64,000 nt of DNA from JBLIKP01 sp047635375 (GTDB taxonomy: Bacteria > Bacteroidota > Bacteroidia > Sphingobacteriales > Sphingobacteriaceae). The position numbers and the translations under genes are program-made. The notes below the pieces were generated by a model that saw only the letters and a list, made by a program, of their open reading frames with translations, made no database searches and was not told where the DNA came from. Location of the stretch: the NCBI GenBank assembly GCA_047635375.1, contig JBLIKP010000001.1, forward strand, positions 21,639-85,638, given 5' to 3'. Each line of letters opens with the position of its first letter. Position 1 is the stretch's first letter. Below, piece after piece: positions 42,114-50,989 of the stretch.

Positions 42114-44029
42114 ATAATTACACTTCCCATTTGCTTGCTTAACTCCATCTTTAATGTATTGAGTTTCATGTGCACCGTTTGGAATAGGGTAATGTCGTCC
42201 AATTTATTCGCTTCCCGAAGCTTGTCTTCATTGTCCTTCATCATCCCCAAAACTTTCTTCACTTTTAGATGAACCAAGGCACTCACTATGCTTTTCTCGA
42301 TTTTTGAATCCATTTCTGGTACAAAAATATCGTGTTTCTCCCAGTTTTCACTAAGCACATACCTTGACGATAAAATTGCCGTGGCAAGCATTCCCAATTT
42401 GTCATTTCCGCCGTCAGGGCGTAAAAGAATACTAGAATCTATGTTTTTATTTTCGTCAAGCGACTTTTTGCAGTGTGCCACAATATCCCGTAATTCTTCA
42501 CTTTCAAAAACCACGTCTTCTAATTCTGCCATTATGTAATCTCCCACAGTTCCTTCTTCATCATAGGGCTCGTTACCATAGTTTAAAAGCAGTCTAACCA
42601 CTTCTTTCTCTTGCTCAAAATGGGACTCAGGTTTGCTTTCTTTAGGTTGAGAAGCCTCGGCCTCATAAAATTCAGGTGGATATTCCTCAGGCATAGGCTC
42701 CACATTGCGTGACCGATTTTTTTTGAATTCCTGAAGCTTCATTTTGTTGAGCTCAGAAATTAAAAGTCGTTCTTCAATGTCTAGTAAACCAGAACATTGC
42801 TTAATAAATAGAGAGGCCTTTATGCTGTCTGGGATTTGAGCGATGCTACTCACAATGTCGCGAATAACCTCCGTGCGCTTAACTGGATCATCACCAGATT
42901 CTGCTAGGAGGAAACGCGTTTTGAAGACAATGAAATCGGTGCTTTCCTCGGTCATGAACTTCTCAAAGCCGGAGGTGCCCTTTTCTCTAATAAATGAGTC
43001 AGGGTCGTGGCCTTCGGGCAGAAGGGCTACTTTTACATTAAGACCCTCGTGTAAACAAAGATCAATTCCGCGTAAAGCGGCTTTAATACCTGCGGCATCA
43101 CCGTCGTAAAGAATAGTAATGTTAGGCGTGAATCTTCTAATTAATCTAATCTGCCCTTCAGTTAACGACGTCCCTGACGAGGCTACAACATTTTCAATTC
43201 CGTTTTGGTTAAGACTGATAACATCAGTGTATCCCTCCACTAAAAGGCAACGGTCGTGCTGCTTGATTGCCTTTTTCGCGAAATACATCCCATAAAGCAC
43301 ATTGCTTTTATGGTAAATAAGATTCTCCGGCGAGTTGACGTATTTGGGTGCTTTTTTATCCGTTTTCAGGATTCTACCTGCAAGGGCGATTACCCTTCCC
43401 GTAAGGTTATGGATGGGGAAAATTACTCTTCCACGGTATCCATCATAGAATTTGCCTTCCTTGCCTCGCTTCGCTAAGCCTGCAGCCTCAAGAAACTCTT
43501 CTTTAAAACCTTGTTCAAGAGCATGGTCACTAAAGGCGGTCCAGCTGTCTGGGCTGTAGCCGAGATTAAATTTCTCAATTGTTGATTCTAGGAACCCACG
43601 TTCTTTAAAATAGGATAGGCCAATGTTTTTCCCCTCCGTAGATTTTGTCAACTTCTCCGAAAACCATTTCTGGGCATGGCTTGTAAGAATCATTAAAGAC
43701 TCTCTGTCGTCACGGTCCTGGATGTCAACTTCGGAATGGGTTTCCTCAACTTCAATATTATAGCGTTGAGCAATTTGTTTTAAGGCTTCAGGAAAGCTTA
43801 GCTGCTCATGCTCCATTAAGAAGCGAACAGAATCCCCACCTTGTCCGCAACCAAAGCATTTAAAGATGTTCTTTGCCGGACTTACCGTAAAAGAAGGAGT
43901 CTTTTCATTGTGAAAAGGACAAACTCCAAGCAGGTTGGTCCCACGCTTTTTTAATTCCACAAATTCTCCCACAACCTCTTCAATTAGGGCTGCATCGTAT
44001 ATTTTTTGTATAGTGTCTTGAGAAATCAA
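42110..44029 (-). CDS. dnaG: DNA primase DnaG
   Basis: A 639-residue replication primase. The N-terminal CHC2 zinc finger reads GVCPFHNEKTPSF...IFKCFGCGQGGD. The TOPRIM domain follows, with LLVEGYTDVISL and LYDGDAAGIKAA, which supply the metal ligands. The C-terminal ~190 residues form the helicase-binding region, with an acidic linker rich in Pro and Glu near 445-480. It is a single gene here, with no rpoD or rpsU neighbour. Confidence 0.96.
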   Translation of the reverse strand: MISQDTIQKIYDAALIEEVVGEFVELKKRGTNLLGVCPFHNEKTPSFTVSPAKNIFKCFGCGQGGDSVRFLMEHEQLSFPEALKQIAQRYNIEVEETHSEVDIQDRDDRESLMILTSHAQKWFSEKLTKSTEGKNIGLSYFKERGFLESTIEKFNLGYSPDSWTAFSDHALEQGFKEEFLEAAGLAKRGKEGKFYDGYRGRVIFPIHNLTGRVIALAGRILKTDKKAPKYVNSPENLIYHKSNVLYGMYFAKKAIKQHDRCLLVEGYTDVISLNQNGIENVVASSGTSLTEGQIRLIRRFTPNITILYDGDAAGIKAALRGIDLCLHEGLNVKVALLPEGHDPDSFIREKGTSGFEKFMTEESTDFIVFKTRFLLAESGDDPVKRTEVIRDIVSSIAQIPDSIKASLFIKQCSGLLDIEERLLISELNKMKLQEFKKNRSRNVEPMPEEYPPEFYEAEASQPKESKPESHFEQEKEVVRLLLNYGNEPYDEEGTVGDYIMAELEDVVFESEELRDIVAHCKKSLDENKNIDSSILLRPDGGNDKLGMLATAILSSRYVLSENWEKHDIFVPEMDSKIEKSIVSALVHLKVKKVLGMMKDNEDKLREANKLDDITLFQTVHMKLNTLKMELSKQMGSVII

Positions 44030-44194
44030 TTTTCTGGAATTAAGAAAAGTAAAGGTCTGAAAAAATTATGAAGTGAGGATAAGTAATTTACGGTTTAGTT
44101 TTAAATGCTTAATAATTATGCATTTACTTGAGGTAGGTGTTATTCTGCCTGAATTCAATTATATTTTTTTTATATAAAATGATCTGATAAATAG

Positions 44195-44222
44195 TTTGTC
44201 ACATAAAAATGTTTTATATTTA
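44195..44222 (+). promoter_or_regulatory. Candidate promoter of the surface-protein cluster
   Basis: TTTG (44195-44198) and TATATTTA (44215-44222) are 16 bases apart, and the last base of the -7 box differs from consensus. It lies in the 281-base AT-rich spacer between dnaG and the first T9SS gene of the cluster; I see no other feature in that spacer. The leader would be about 85 bases. Confidence 0.4.
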
Positions 44223-44310
44223 AAAGCTCTGTAATAACGGGTCTAATAGCTTTAAACCTCCAATAAAGGATTGCCTGTTTTTTTAACTTAAAAGATTAAA
44301 AATTCAAAAA

Positions 44311-45231
44311 ATGAAAAAAATATTATTATTAGCCCTTGTAGCCATTTCTGGATTAAGTTTTGGTCAGACTGTTGCAATCGAGATCTTCGACTTTAGTGGT
44401 GACTCTCATAATGCTGGTGATAATTCCGCCATTACTGCAACTCCAAGTGGTTTTGCCGAGTCTTGTGCGGTTACTTATGAATGGACAATAACTCCTTTAA
44501 CATATACATTTCCCACTATAGGCGGAGCAACAAACGCTGGTCCTCATCCGGGAACATTTAATGCTGCTGCCAGTTATACAGTAAGCGTAATTGCAACTGG
44601 GAATGGTCTAGGTTGTGGTGCTCAAAGCGAAGGCCAAGAGGCTATTTCTTCGGAAACGATTCAAATCTTTGAAGAGGGAACTCCTGTAGTTATTGCTAGC
44701 CAATCTGCAATTATTAAAAAGGGTGTAACGCAATTATCTTGGTCTACTTTCTCAGAATTTAACAATGATTTCTTTTTAATTAAACGTTCTTCTGATGGTT
44801 TTAATTTCGAAGAAATTGGATCTGTGGTTGGGAAAGGAAATACAAAAATCACGCAGTACTATTCGTTTGAAGATATGAACCCACTTGCTGGAGTTTCTTA
44901 CTATCAAATTGTTCAATTTGATATGGATGGTTCAAGTATAGCATTGTCTGCATTACCAGTTAAGTATCTTAAAAACAACTTAAATGTGGTTAAACTTTCT
45001 CCAAATCCTGTAAATGTAACTTCAGTTATTGATTTCGAAGCTGCATTCGAAGGAGGTGTTGAGCTTAAAGTTTTCGACTTAATGGGAAGATCAGTAATCT
45101 CTCAATTAGTTCCTGTTGAAAAAGGATTGAACTCTGTTAATCTAGATATGTCATTCTTAAGCAATGGTTTATACCAAGTAAGCTTAACTGACGGTGTGAA
45201 TAATGTAATTGAAAAAATTTACAAGAATTAA
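44311..45231 (+). CDS. T9SS-anchored single-module surface protein
   Basis: A 306-residue protein with signal peptide MKKILLLALVAISGLSFGQ. Residues ~20-125 contain one beta module with CAVTYEWTITP and ATGNGLGCGA, which resembles the cysteine-paired modules repeated in the giant proteins downstream. Residues ~128-220 look like a fibronectin type III-like domain (SWSTFSEFNNDFFLIKRS). The last ~75 residues are a T9SS type A domain (LSPNPVNVTSVIDF to EKIYKN). It is followed by its own terminator, so it forms a separate unit at the head of the cluster. Confidence 0.85.
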   Translation: MKKILLLALVAISGLSFGQTVAIEIFDFSGDSHNAGDNSAITATPSGFAESCAVTYEWTITPLTYTFPTIGGATNAGPHPGTFNAAASYTVSVIATGNGLGCGAQSEGQEAISSETIQIFEEGTPVVIASQSAIIKKGVTQLSWSTFSEFNNDFFLIKRSSDGFNFEEIGSVVGKGNTKITQYYSFEDMNPLAGVSYYQIVQFDMDGSSIALSALPVKYLKNNLNVVKLSPNPVNVTSVIDFEAAFEGGVELKVFDLMGRSVISQLVPVEKGLNSVNLDMSFLSNGLYQVSLTDGVNNVIEKIYKN

Positions 45232-45253
45232 TTAGTAGGTTTAATAAATTAGT

Positions 45254-45292
45254 AAACGCCCTTGGATTTAAAATCCAAGGGCGTTTTTTTTT
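45254..45292 (+). terminator. Strong terminator after the single-module T9SS protein
   Basis: A near-perfect palindrome (AAACGCCCTTGGATTT / AAATCCAAGGGCGTTT) with a T run after it. Confidence 0.9.
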
Positions 45293-45400
45293 AATTATTT
45301 TGTTAATAAACAAAATAATTATACATTTAAGGTCGAATTTAATAATAGTTACCAAACACTATCCCACTTTGATGGTTTTTTTAAAAAATCAACTTCATAC

Positions 45401-48400
45401 ATGAAAAAATTCTTGCCTCCTTTAGTCTTGGGACTTATTTGCGTGTTTGGCTTTCTTGGCCCCATCGATGCCTCCGCCCAATCCACCAACCCTTCAGAAT
45501 ATTTCAATAATCCAGACAGTACGCTGTCGGCCGGCTTTGATTCGTTAATTTCTAAGACGTTTAAAGAAGTTCCCAGTGAAGATGAAATTTATACTTTAAT
45601 AGAATCAGCTCAAGTTCTTATTCAGAACTATAAAATTGATTTAGAGGAGTTAACAGAGGATCAATTAGATTTCGTTACCACAAGAATGCAAGCGTTAATA
45701 AACCAGGTTGATGGTAATACCTTGTTTATTGACGGTTTTTTAAAAGCAGCTGGTAGGGCGAATTTGAATTATATCTTAACCCCTAGATTAACTGTGTTAA
45801 ATGATGTTTTACGTATTGAAATGCTAATTTCAAATACTGGAAAACCATTTTTTCTTGGAGATGCATCCTTTAATCTTGTGATTAGAAATTATAATGAATC
45901 TGACCAAACGCCAATTCAACTTACAGAAACTTATAGAAATCCTCAGTTTGATGGTGTATACACTTCTCAAAACTCTAACGACTACGATGAAATGTCGGCT
46001 GGGTTTAACCAAGCTAAGGGATTTGTTACCTATCAAATTAATTTGGGTAAAGATGAGGTTTACGAGGAGTTACAAGGTCTGCCTGTTAGAACTAACTTGG
46101 TAAATAATATAAGATTTATTGGAGAAGAGGTGCCTTCGGGAGTTTCAATAATTGGGGCTGTAGAAATTCCTATTATTCAATCAGCTGGTAAAGTTTATGT
46201 TTCTTTTGATAAGAGTTCTTACATGTATCAATCCAAGCCTCTTTATCAAAATATTTATAATGAATTTAAAGCGCTTTCTTCCAATGTAAATTTAGGATCA
46301 ATTCAAATCACGTCCTCCAATGTTGGTGAGCTTTGTTATGGTGAAAATGTAACCTTTACCTCCAACCGCCACGGTGGAAATCAATGGCAAATCACCAATG
46401 CCCTAGGAGAATGGGTAGATGTTGTTGGAGTTAAGGATAGAGCTTATTCAACAGACAGTTTAAAAGATGGACAAAAGGTAAGAGTTAGTACACCATTTGG
46501 TGATGACGGCAACGGTGGATTTACAACACACTTTTCAAATGAAATTTCTCATGCCATTATTACATTAAGTGCAGCTATCGACGAAGTTGGTCCAGCATGT
46601 GTTAACGGAAATATTGAATATACAGCTTCCTATGGAAATGGGGATAGTTATTTATGGGAAGTTATCGCGCCAGAATCTGCTTTTTCTTTGAATAACGGAT
46701 TGGCTAACGAAACGTTAGATTTAAATTGGATTGACGCTGGGACTTTTAAAGTTGCCTTTACTCATTTTTCATCAAACAGTGCCTTGAGCTGTGACCCTAT
46801 TAGTGATACAATAACTCAAGTAATAAATCCAACCGTTACCGCAATAATTAACCCAGCTTTCGATTTGTGTGAAAACGGGTCGCAAACCTATTCGGCAGTT
46901 GTGTCGGAAAGTGGTGATGAATATTCCTGGTCGTTTTCAGGTGAGGAAGGTATTGATTTTCAATATGAAAATTCGACTAACCAAAATTCAACAAATCCTG
47001 AAATTACCTGGTTAACAAATGGTATTAAAACGATAAACTTAACCGTAAGTAACGTTTTAACCGGAGACCAATGTGGTCCTGCAATCGCGGAGGCTGTATC
47101 TCATGTGGTAAATGAAACTACTAATGCTGTTATTAATGAAACTGTATCACTGTGTGAAACAGGTATTGATACGTTAAAGGCATCGGTTGTTAATGTAGAC
47201 AACTATAATTGGACAATCAGCGGAGTTGGAAACGTTGACTGGGAATTTACATCAGGAACCAATGCCGCTTCGGCTCAACCAATTGTAAAGTGGTTACAAG
47301 CGAATGAGTATTCAATCGGCTTAAGCCTAACAAACAGCAATTCAGGAAGTAATTGTAATGATTTTTCAGCAACTGGAGTAACTCAATTGGTAAACTCAGC
47401 GGTAACCGTTGAGCTAATTCAAATAGCTGATGTGTGCCAAACGGGTGAGGTAATCTATACGGCAAACACGCAGTTTGCCAATGCTTTTTCTTGGAATATT
47501 TCTGGAACTGAAAGTGAAGATTACGAGTATCTTGATGGAACAGATTCTACTTCAGAATCACCGAAATTATTATGGCATTCAGAAGGTATTTATAATATTT
47601 TCCTTGCGGTTACAAATGAAGAAAGTGGCTTCGGATGTAATGTTTCGGTTTCAGAAACTTTGCAGCAAACCGTAAACTCTAGTTTAGTGTCCAGCCTTAA
47701 CCCAATAGACTCAATATGCCAAACCGGAGATATCACTTATTCAGCAACAACTGAAAATGCCGGGAAATACTCCTGGTCAATTAGTGGTATTGTCAATGAA
47801 GATTACGTTTTCATTAATGGAACAAACGATAATTCGGTATCTCCCCAAGTTAATTGGATATCAGAAGGAGAATTTGGAATAGGTGCCCTGGTTACTAATG
47901 TGAATTCGGGAAGCGGATGTACTTCTTTAATAATAGGAGACTCGAGCCAAAAAGTTTATCCATCGGTCTCTGTTCAAATAGATCCAATTGAGGAATTATG
48001 CAATACAGGAAGCCGAAATTATTCGGCCACGGTTCAAAATGGAATTGGTTATATCTGGACGGTTGTTGCGGAGGAGAGTGATTATTCATTCGAAAATGAA
48101 ACGACCGCAAGTTCAAAAGAAATAGAGTTAACTTGGTTAAGCACTGGTGAATATACACTTTCACTTGAGGTAGCCAATGTTTTTGATTTTGAAGGCTGTA
48201 CTCCTCGATCGGACACTGTTTATCAAAGAGTAAATAATAAAGCCACAGCTACCTTAAATCCTTCCGTTGAAGTTTGTGAAACTGGCGAAGTAATTTATTC
48301 TGCCAATGTGAATTTTGGGGATGCTTACACGTGGTCGTTAATTAGTGGAGGTTCAGATGATTTCGAATTTGTCAATGGAACTAATTCAAATTCCGAATCG

Positions 48401-50119
48401 CCTAATATTAAATGGCTGAAGGCAGGAATTTACGATGTTAATTTAATAGTAACAAGTCTTAGTCAAGGGGCTGGTTGTGATAATGCTGAGGATACCATTT
48501 CCCAAAATGTAAATGAGACAGCGACAGTTGTAATTGATTCTGTGTCGGATGTTTGTGAAGGAGGAGAGTTATTCTTTTCTGCCCAAGTTGAATATGGCGA
48601 AAATGGCTTATGGTCGTTTGGCGGATCAAATGCTGGTGAATTTGTAAATTCAACAAACGATTCCTCTGCAACACCAAATAGAAAATACACCCAAAAAGGA
48701 AATGCGTGGGCGAACTTAGTTGTCGAGACCATATATGAAGGGGCAGGTTGCATCGATGCTATATCTGATACCGTTTATTTTGATGTTCATGAAGCGCCTT
48801 ATGCATATATTACCCCGTTAAATTTGCGTTGCTTGGGTGATGCAGTTGCCTATTCTGTCCAGCTAGGCCATACGGAGGGATCTACCTTTGAATGGGGTAT
48901 TTCAGGGATTGAAAATACGGATTATTCCTTCCTTCCTGGATATAACAATACTGGAGATACTACAATTGTTGTTTGGAATGCCGCCGACACTAGCGAGATC
49001 GTTTTAATTGCTACGGGTCCTAATCCTGGCGTTTTCTGCGTTGCTAGCAATCCTGATACATTAACCCAAATAATTAGAACAATTTCAGTTAGTATAAATC
49101 CAGTTGATGTTATTGAAATAGGAGATACGATTGAATTAGTTCCAGTTGCAGCAATTAGTGATGGGGATCCAACAAACATAATTTACTCTTGGTCAAGTGA
49201 TGTTAATAATTCTGAAATTGTTGATTCTACAGCCTCCAATGCTTTTGTTAGGCCAATGATTAATAATACAACGTATACTCTTAAGGTAGACAATGGCGAA
49301 GGTTGCTTTGCTTCCGCACAAATTCAAACACCTGTCAACATATTTGTCCAAGCAGATTTAAAGGTTATGCTTGAAGGTGCTTTTTTTGCTGCAGGTGATT
49401 CAATGACAAATGAATTAAGAACTGGAGAAACTGATTATTTATCGGAACAGTACGGATATGTTAGCCCTACCGATTTATTAGCCCTTATTGACCGTGAAAT
49501 TTTCGGAATAGGTGATAATCCTCGAATGGACCAAGGATTTAATGTGCCACAAACTGCGGTGGACATCGTTGAGATCTCTCTCCGTGCAACTAGCAACGGC
49601 GCAAAGATTAGCCATAAAATTTCCGCTAATGCGGATAGTCTTATTGAGACTCAACTAGCGTGGTTACTAACCGATGGATCTCTAACTGACTTTAAAACCG
49701 GTGCTCAAGACGGCCTAAGGTTTTATAACCAAGAATTAGGTCACCAAAATAGTTACCATGTGGTGGTAAAACATAGAAACCACCTTGCGGTAATGAGTGT
49801 TTTGTTGCCTATTAATTTTGAAACTGGAGCTGTTAATTTGTCGGATAGTGTAGCCAATATTTTTGGCAGTGTAACCTCCCTTTCCAAAATAGGCAATGTA
49901 TATACCATGCCCGCAGGTGACGTTGATAATAACCAAAAAATTAATGTAGATGACAGGAATAATACACGTACTGACTCCCAGCGTGGGGAAGATGGGTACC
50001 GCTCCAGCAACGGGTTAAGCACCGATGCCAATCTTTCAGGAAGAGTGAATGCCGATGACCTTAATTTGGTTGAGAAAAATCTACCAAGGCAACTTACCTC
50101 AACCGTTCCAAACCCGTAA
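45401..50119 (+). CDS. Giant modular secreted protein with cohesin-like N-terminus, nine tandem modules and dockerin-like C-terminus
   Basis: A 1572-residue protein. In order: signal peptide (1-27, ending DASAQ); a helical acidic region (~30-115); a cohesin-like beta-sandwich (~118-300, with FLGDASFNLVIRNYN and SIIGAVEIPIIQSAGKVY); an Ig-like domain with CYGENVTFTSNRHGGNQW (~300-388); nine tandem modules of ~94 residues (388-1226), most with a C-x-x-G cysteine and a late GC cysteine; a PKD-like domain (~1227-1310); a conserved region with AWLLTDGS and VVVKHRNHLAVMS; and dockerin-like calcium loops from 1505 (DVDNNQKINVDD, then DANLSGRVNADD). It ends TSTVPNP and has no T9SS type A domain. The T9SS-tagged gene at 50145 follows after 25 bases. 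A surface fibre or adhesin role is inferred. Confidence 0.85.
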   Translation: MKKFLPPLVLGLICVFGFLGPIDASAQSTNPSEYFNNPDSTLSAGFDSLISKTFKEVPSEDEIYTLIESAQVLIQNYKIDLEELTEDQLDFVTTRMQALINQVDGNTLFIDGFLKAAGRANLNYILTPRLTVLNDVLRIEMLISNTGKPFFLGDASFNLVIRNYNESDQTPIQLTETYRNPQFDGVYTSQNSNDYDEMSAGFNQAKGFVTYQINLGKDEVYEELQGLPVRTNLVNNIRFIGEEVPSGVSIIGAVEIPIIQSAGKVYVSFDKSSYMYQSKPLYQNIYNEFKALSSNVNLGSIQITSSNVGELCYGENVTFTSNRHGGNQWQITNALGEWVDVVGVKDRAYSTDSLKDGQKVRVSTPFGDDGNGGFTTHFSNEISHAIITLSAAIDEVGPACVNGNIEYTASYGNGDSYLWEVIAPESAFSLNNGLANETLDLNWIDAGTFKVAFTHFSSNSALSCDPISDTITQVINPTVTAIINPAFDLCENGSQTYSAVVSESGDEYSWSFSGEEGIDFQYENSTNQNSTNPEITWLTNGIKTINLTVSNVLTGDQCGPAIAEAVSHVVNETTNAVINETVSLCETGIDTLKASVVNVDNYNWTISGVGNVDWEFTSGTNAASAQPIVKWLQANEYSIGLSLTNSNSGSNCNDFSATGVTQLVNSAVTVELIQIADVCQTGEVIYTANTQFANAFSWNISGTESEDYEYLDGTDSTSESPKLLWHSEGIYNIFLAVTNEESGFGCNVSVSETLQQTVNSSLVSSLNPIDSICQTGDITYSATTENAGKYSWSISGIVNEDYVFINGTNDNSVSPQVNWISEGEFGIGALVTNVNSGSGCTSLIIGDSSQKVYPSVSVQIDPIEELCNTGSRNYSATVQNGIGYIWTVVAEESDYSFENETTASSKEIELTWLSTGEYTLSLEVANVFDFEGCTPRSDTVYQRVNNKATATLNPSVEVCETGEVIYSANVNFGDAYTWSLISGGSDDFEFVNGTNSNSESPNIKWLKAGIYDVNLIVTSLSQGAGCDNAEDTISQNVNETATVVIDSVSDVCEGGELFFSAQVEYGENGLWSFGGSNAGEFVNSTNDSSATPNRKYTQKGNAWANLVVETIYEGAGCIDAISDTVYFDVHEAPYAYITPLNLRCLGDAVAYSVQLGHTEGSTFEWGISGIENTDYSFLPGYNNTGDTTIVVWNAADTSEIVLIATGPNPGVFCVASNPDTLTQIIRTISVSINPVDVIEIGDTIELVPVAAISDGDPTNIIYSWSSDVNNSEIVDSTASNAFVRPMINNTTYTLKVDNGEGCFASAQIQTPVNIFVQADLKVMLEGAFFAAGDSMTNELRTGETDYLSEQYGYVSPTDLLALIDREIFGIGDNPRMDQGFNVPQTAVDIVEISLRATSNGAKISHKISANADSLIETQLAWLLTDGSLTDFKTGAQDGLRFYNQELGHQNSYHVVVKHRNHLAVMSVLLPINFETGAVNLSDSVANIFGSVTSLSKIGNVYTMPAGDVDNNQKINVDDRNNTRTDSQRGEDGYRSSNGLSTDANLSGRVNADDLNLVEKNLPRQLTSTVPNP
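46562..49078 (+). repeat. Nine tandem coding modules of about 94 codons
   Basis: Nine consecutive protein-level repeats inside the 1572-residue protein. Each unit runs: ATxxxNPxxxxC(x)(T/N)G, then Y(S/T)A, YxWxISG, a Asn/Gly-Thr-rich turn (NGTNxNSxSP), a W(L/I/H)xxG strand, an LxVTN strand, GxGC, and a linker QxVN. The units are diverged at DNA level, so they are old duplications rather than recent slippage. Confidence 0.85.
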
Positions 50120-50144
50120 TTTTAACTTAGCAATGTCAATCCCC

Positions 50145-50951
50145 ATGAAAAATATTTTTCTAATAACAATCATTACAATTTCCTCCTTTTTTGCCTTTGG
50201 TCAAAATACGGACAAGAATTTCACACTAAAAGCTGATGCTAGTATCGAAGGTGATTTCGTTCAGGTAAAAGTTTTTTTAAAGAATAATCAATCTGATAAA
50301 GAGTCACTCGGTAATATGAATGTGCGCATTCGAATCGGTCAAGAAGTTTCAAGCTTAGACATTGTTAATACCTCATTAATTCCAGGAACTGAATTTTCTA
50401 GTTTTAACGGGTATGAAAGAGCCATTGCAGGGTATAATAAAAAAAAGAGCATTGTTACTTTAAATATTTATCGTGATGTAGAAAATGGAGAGGGAATTGA
50501 GTTAAGCGAGGAGTATATTCTTCTTGGGATTTTGCAGGTTCCCTTTAAAAATTTCGATCCAAATCTAAAGCTTACTTGGGATTTAGGAAATGGTGATTTT
50601 TCCAGCTTTTCGGGTAGAAGTATTAGAAAAGAGGAAATAGAAGCTTTGCCAATTGAACTATTTAAAACAGCAACTTCAACTAAGTCGATCATCGCAAATA
50701 ATCTTCAGGTAAAATTATTTCCAAACCCAATTATTTCTAACGCCACCCTTGAAGTTCAGGGCCTGAAAAATGATAAATCACGGGTTGAAATATTTGCTGT
50801 AACTGGACAAAAAATTGCCGAGTATTCGCTGACAAATCTTTTTAGTACAAACTCAGTGTACATTGAAACGTCCAATCTAAATCCAGGTCAATATATAATT
50901 AGAATATTGGACGGAAATGAAATGAAGCAAATTAACTGCATAAAATTGTAA
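50145..50951 (+). CDS. Small cohesin-like protein with T9SS anchor (partner of the 1572-residue protein)
   Basis: A 268-residue protein. The start at 50145 gives signal peptide MKNIFLITIITISSFFAFGQ; an upstream frame from 50049 overlaps the giant gene and lacks a signal. Residues ~25-180 are a single cohesin-like domain with LGNMNVRIRIG, FSSFNGYERAIAGYNKKKS and LTWDLGNGDFSSFSG. The last ~75 residues are a T9SS type A domain (LFPNPIISNATLEV to KQINCIKL). It matches the 57553 gene in length and layout. It sits between two dockerin-bearing genes, which suggests it is their surface anchor or co-secreted partner (inference). Confidence 0.85.
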   Translation: MKNIFLITIITISSFFAFGQNTDKNFTLKADASIEGDFVQVKVFLKNNQSDKESLGNMNVRIRIGQEVSSLDIVNTSLIPGTEFSSFNGYERAIAGYNKKKSIVTLNIYRDVENGEGIELSEEYILLGILQVPFKNFDPNLKLTWDLGNGDFSSFSGRSIRKEEIEALPIELFKTATSTKSIIANNLQVKLFPNPIISNATLEVQGLKNDKSRVEIFAVTGQKIAEYSLTNLFSTNSVYIETSNLNPGQYIIRILDGNEMKQINCIKL

Positions 50952-50989
50952 TCTATTTTAACCATTAAAATCTACCATATATAAATACC

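Noticed and set aside
44030..44310. Possible small gene or riboswitch in the 281-base spacer after dnaG
   Set aside because: No open frame with a good start and no conserved-looking stem set; only an imperfect promoter is supportable.
46562..49078. Regular repeats that might be a CRISPR array or satellite DNA
   Set aside because: The repeats are ~280 bases long, diverged at DNA level, in frame and part of one long coding sequence.
50049..50951. Longer start for the small T9SS protein at 50049
   Set aside because: It overlaps the giant gene and hides the signal peptide that begins at 50145.
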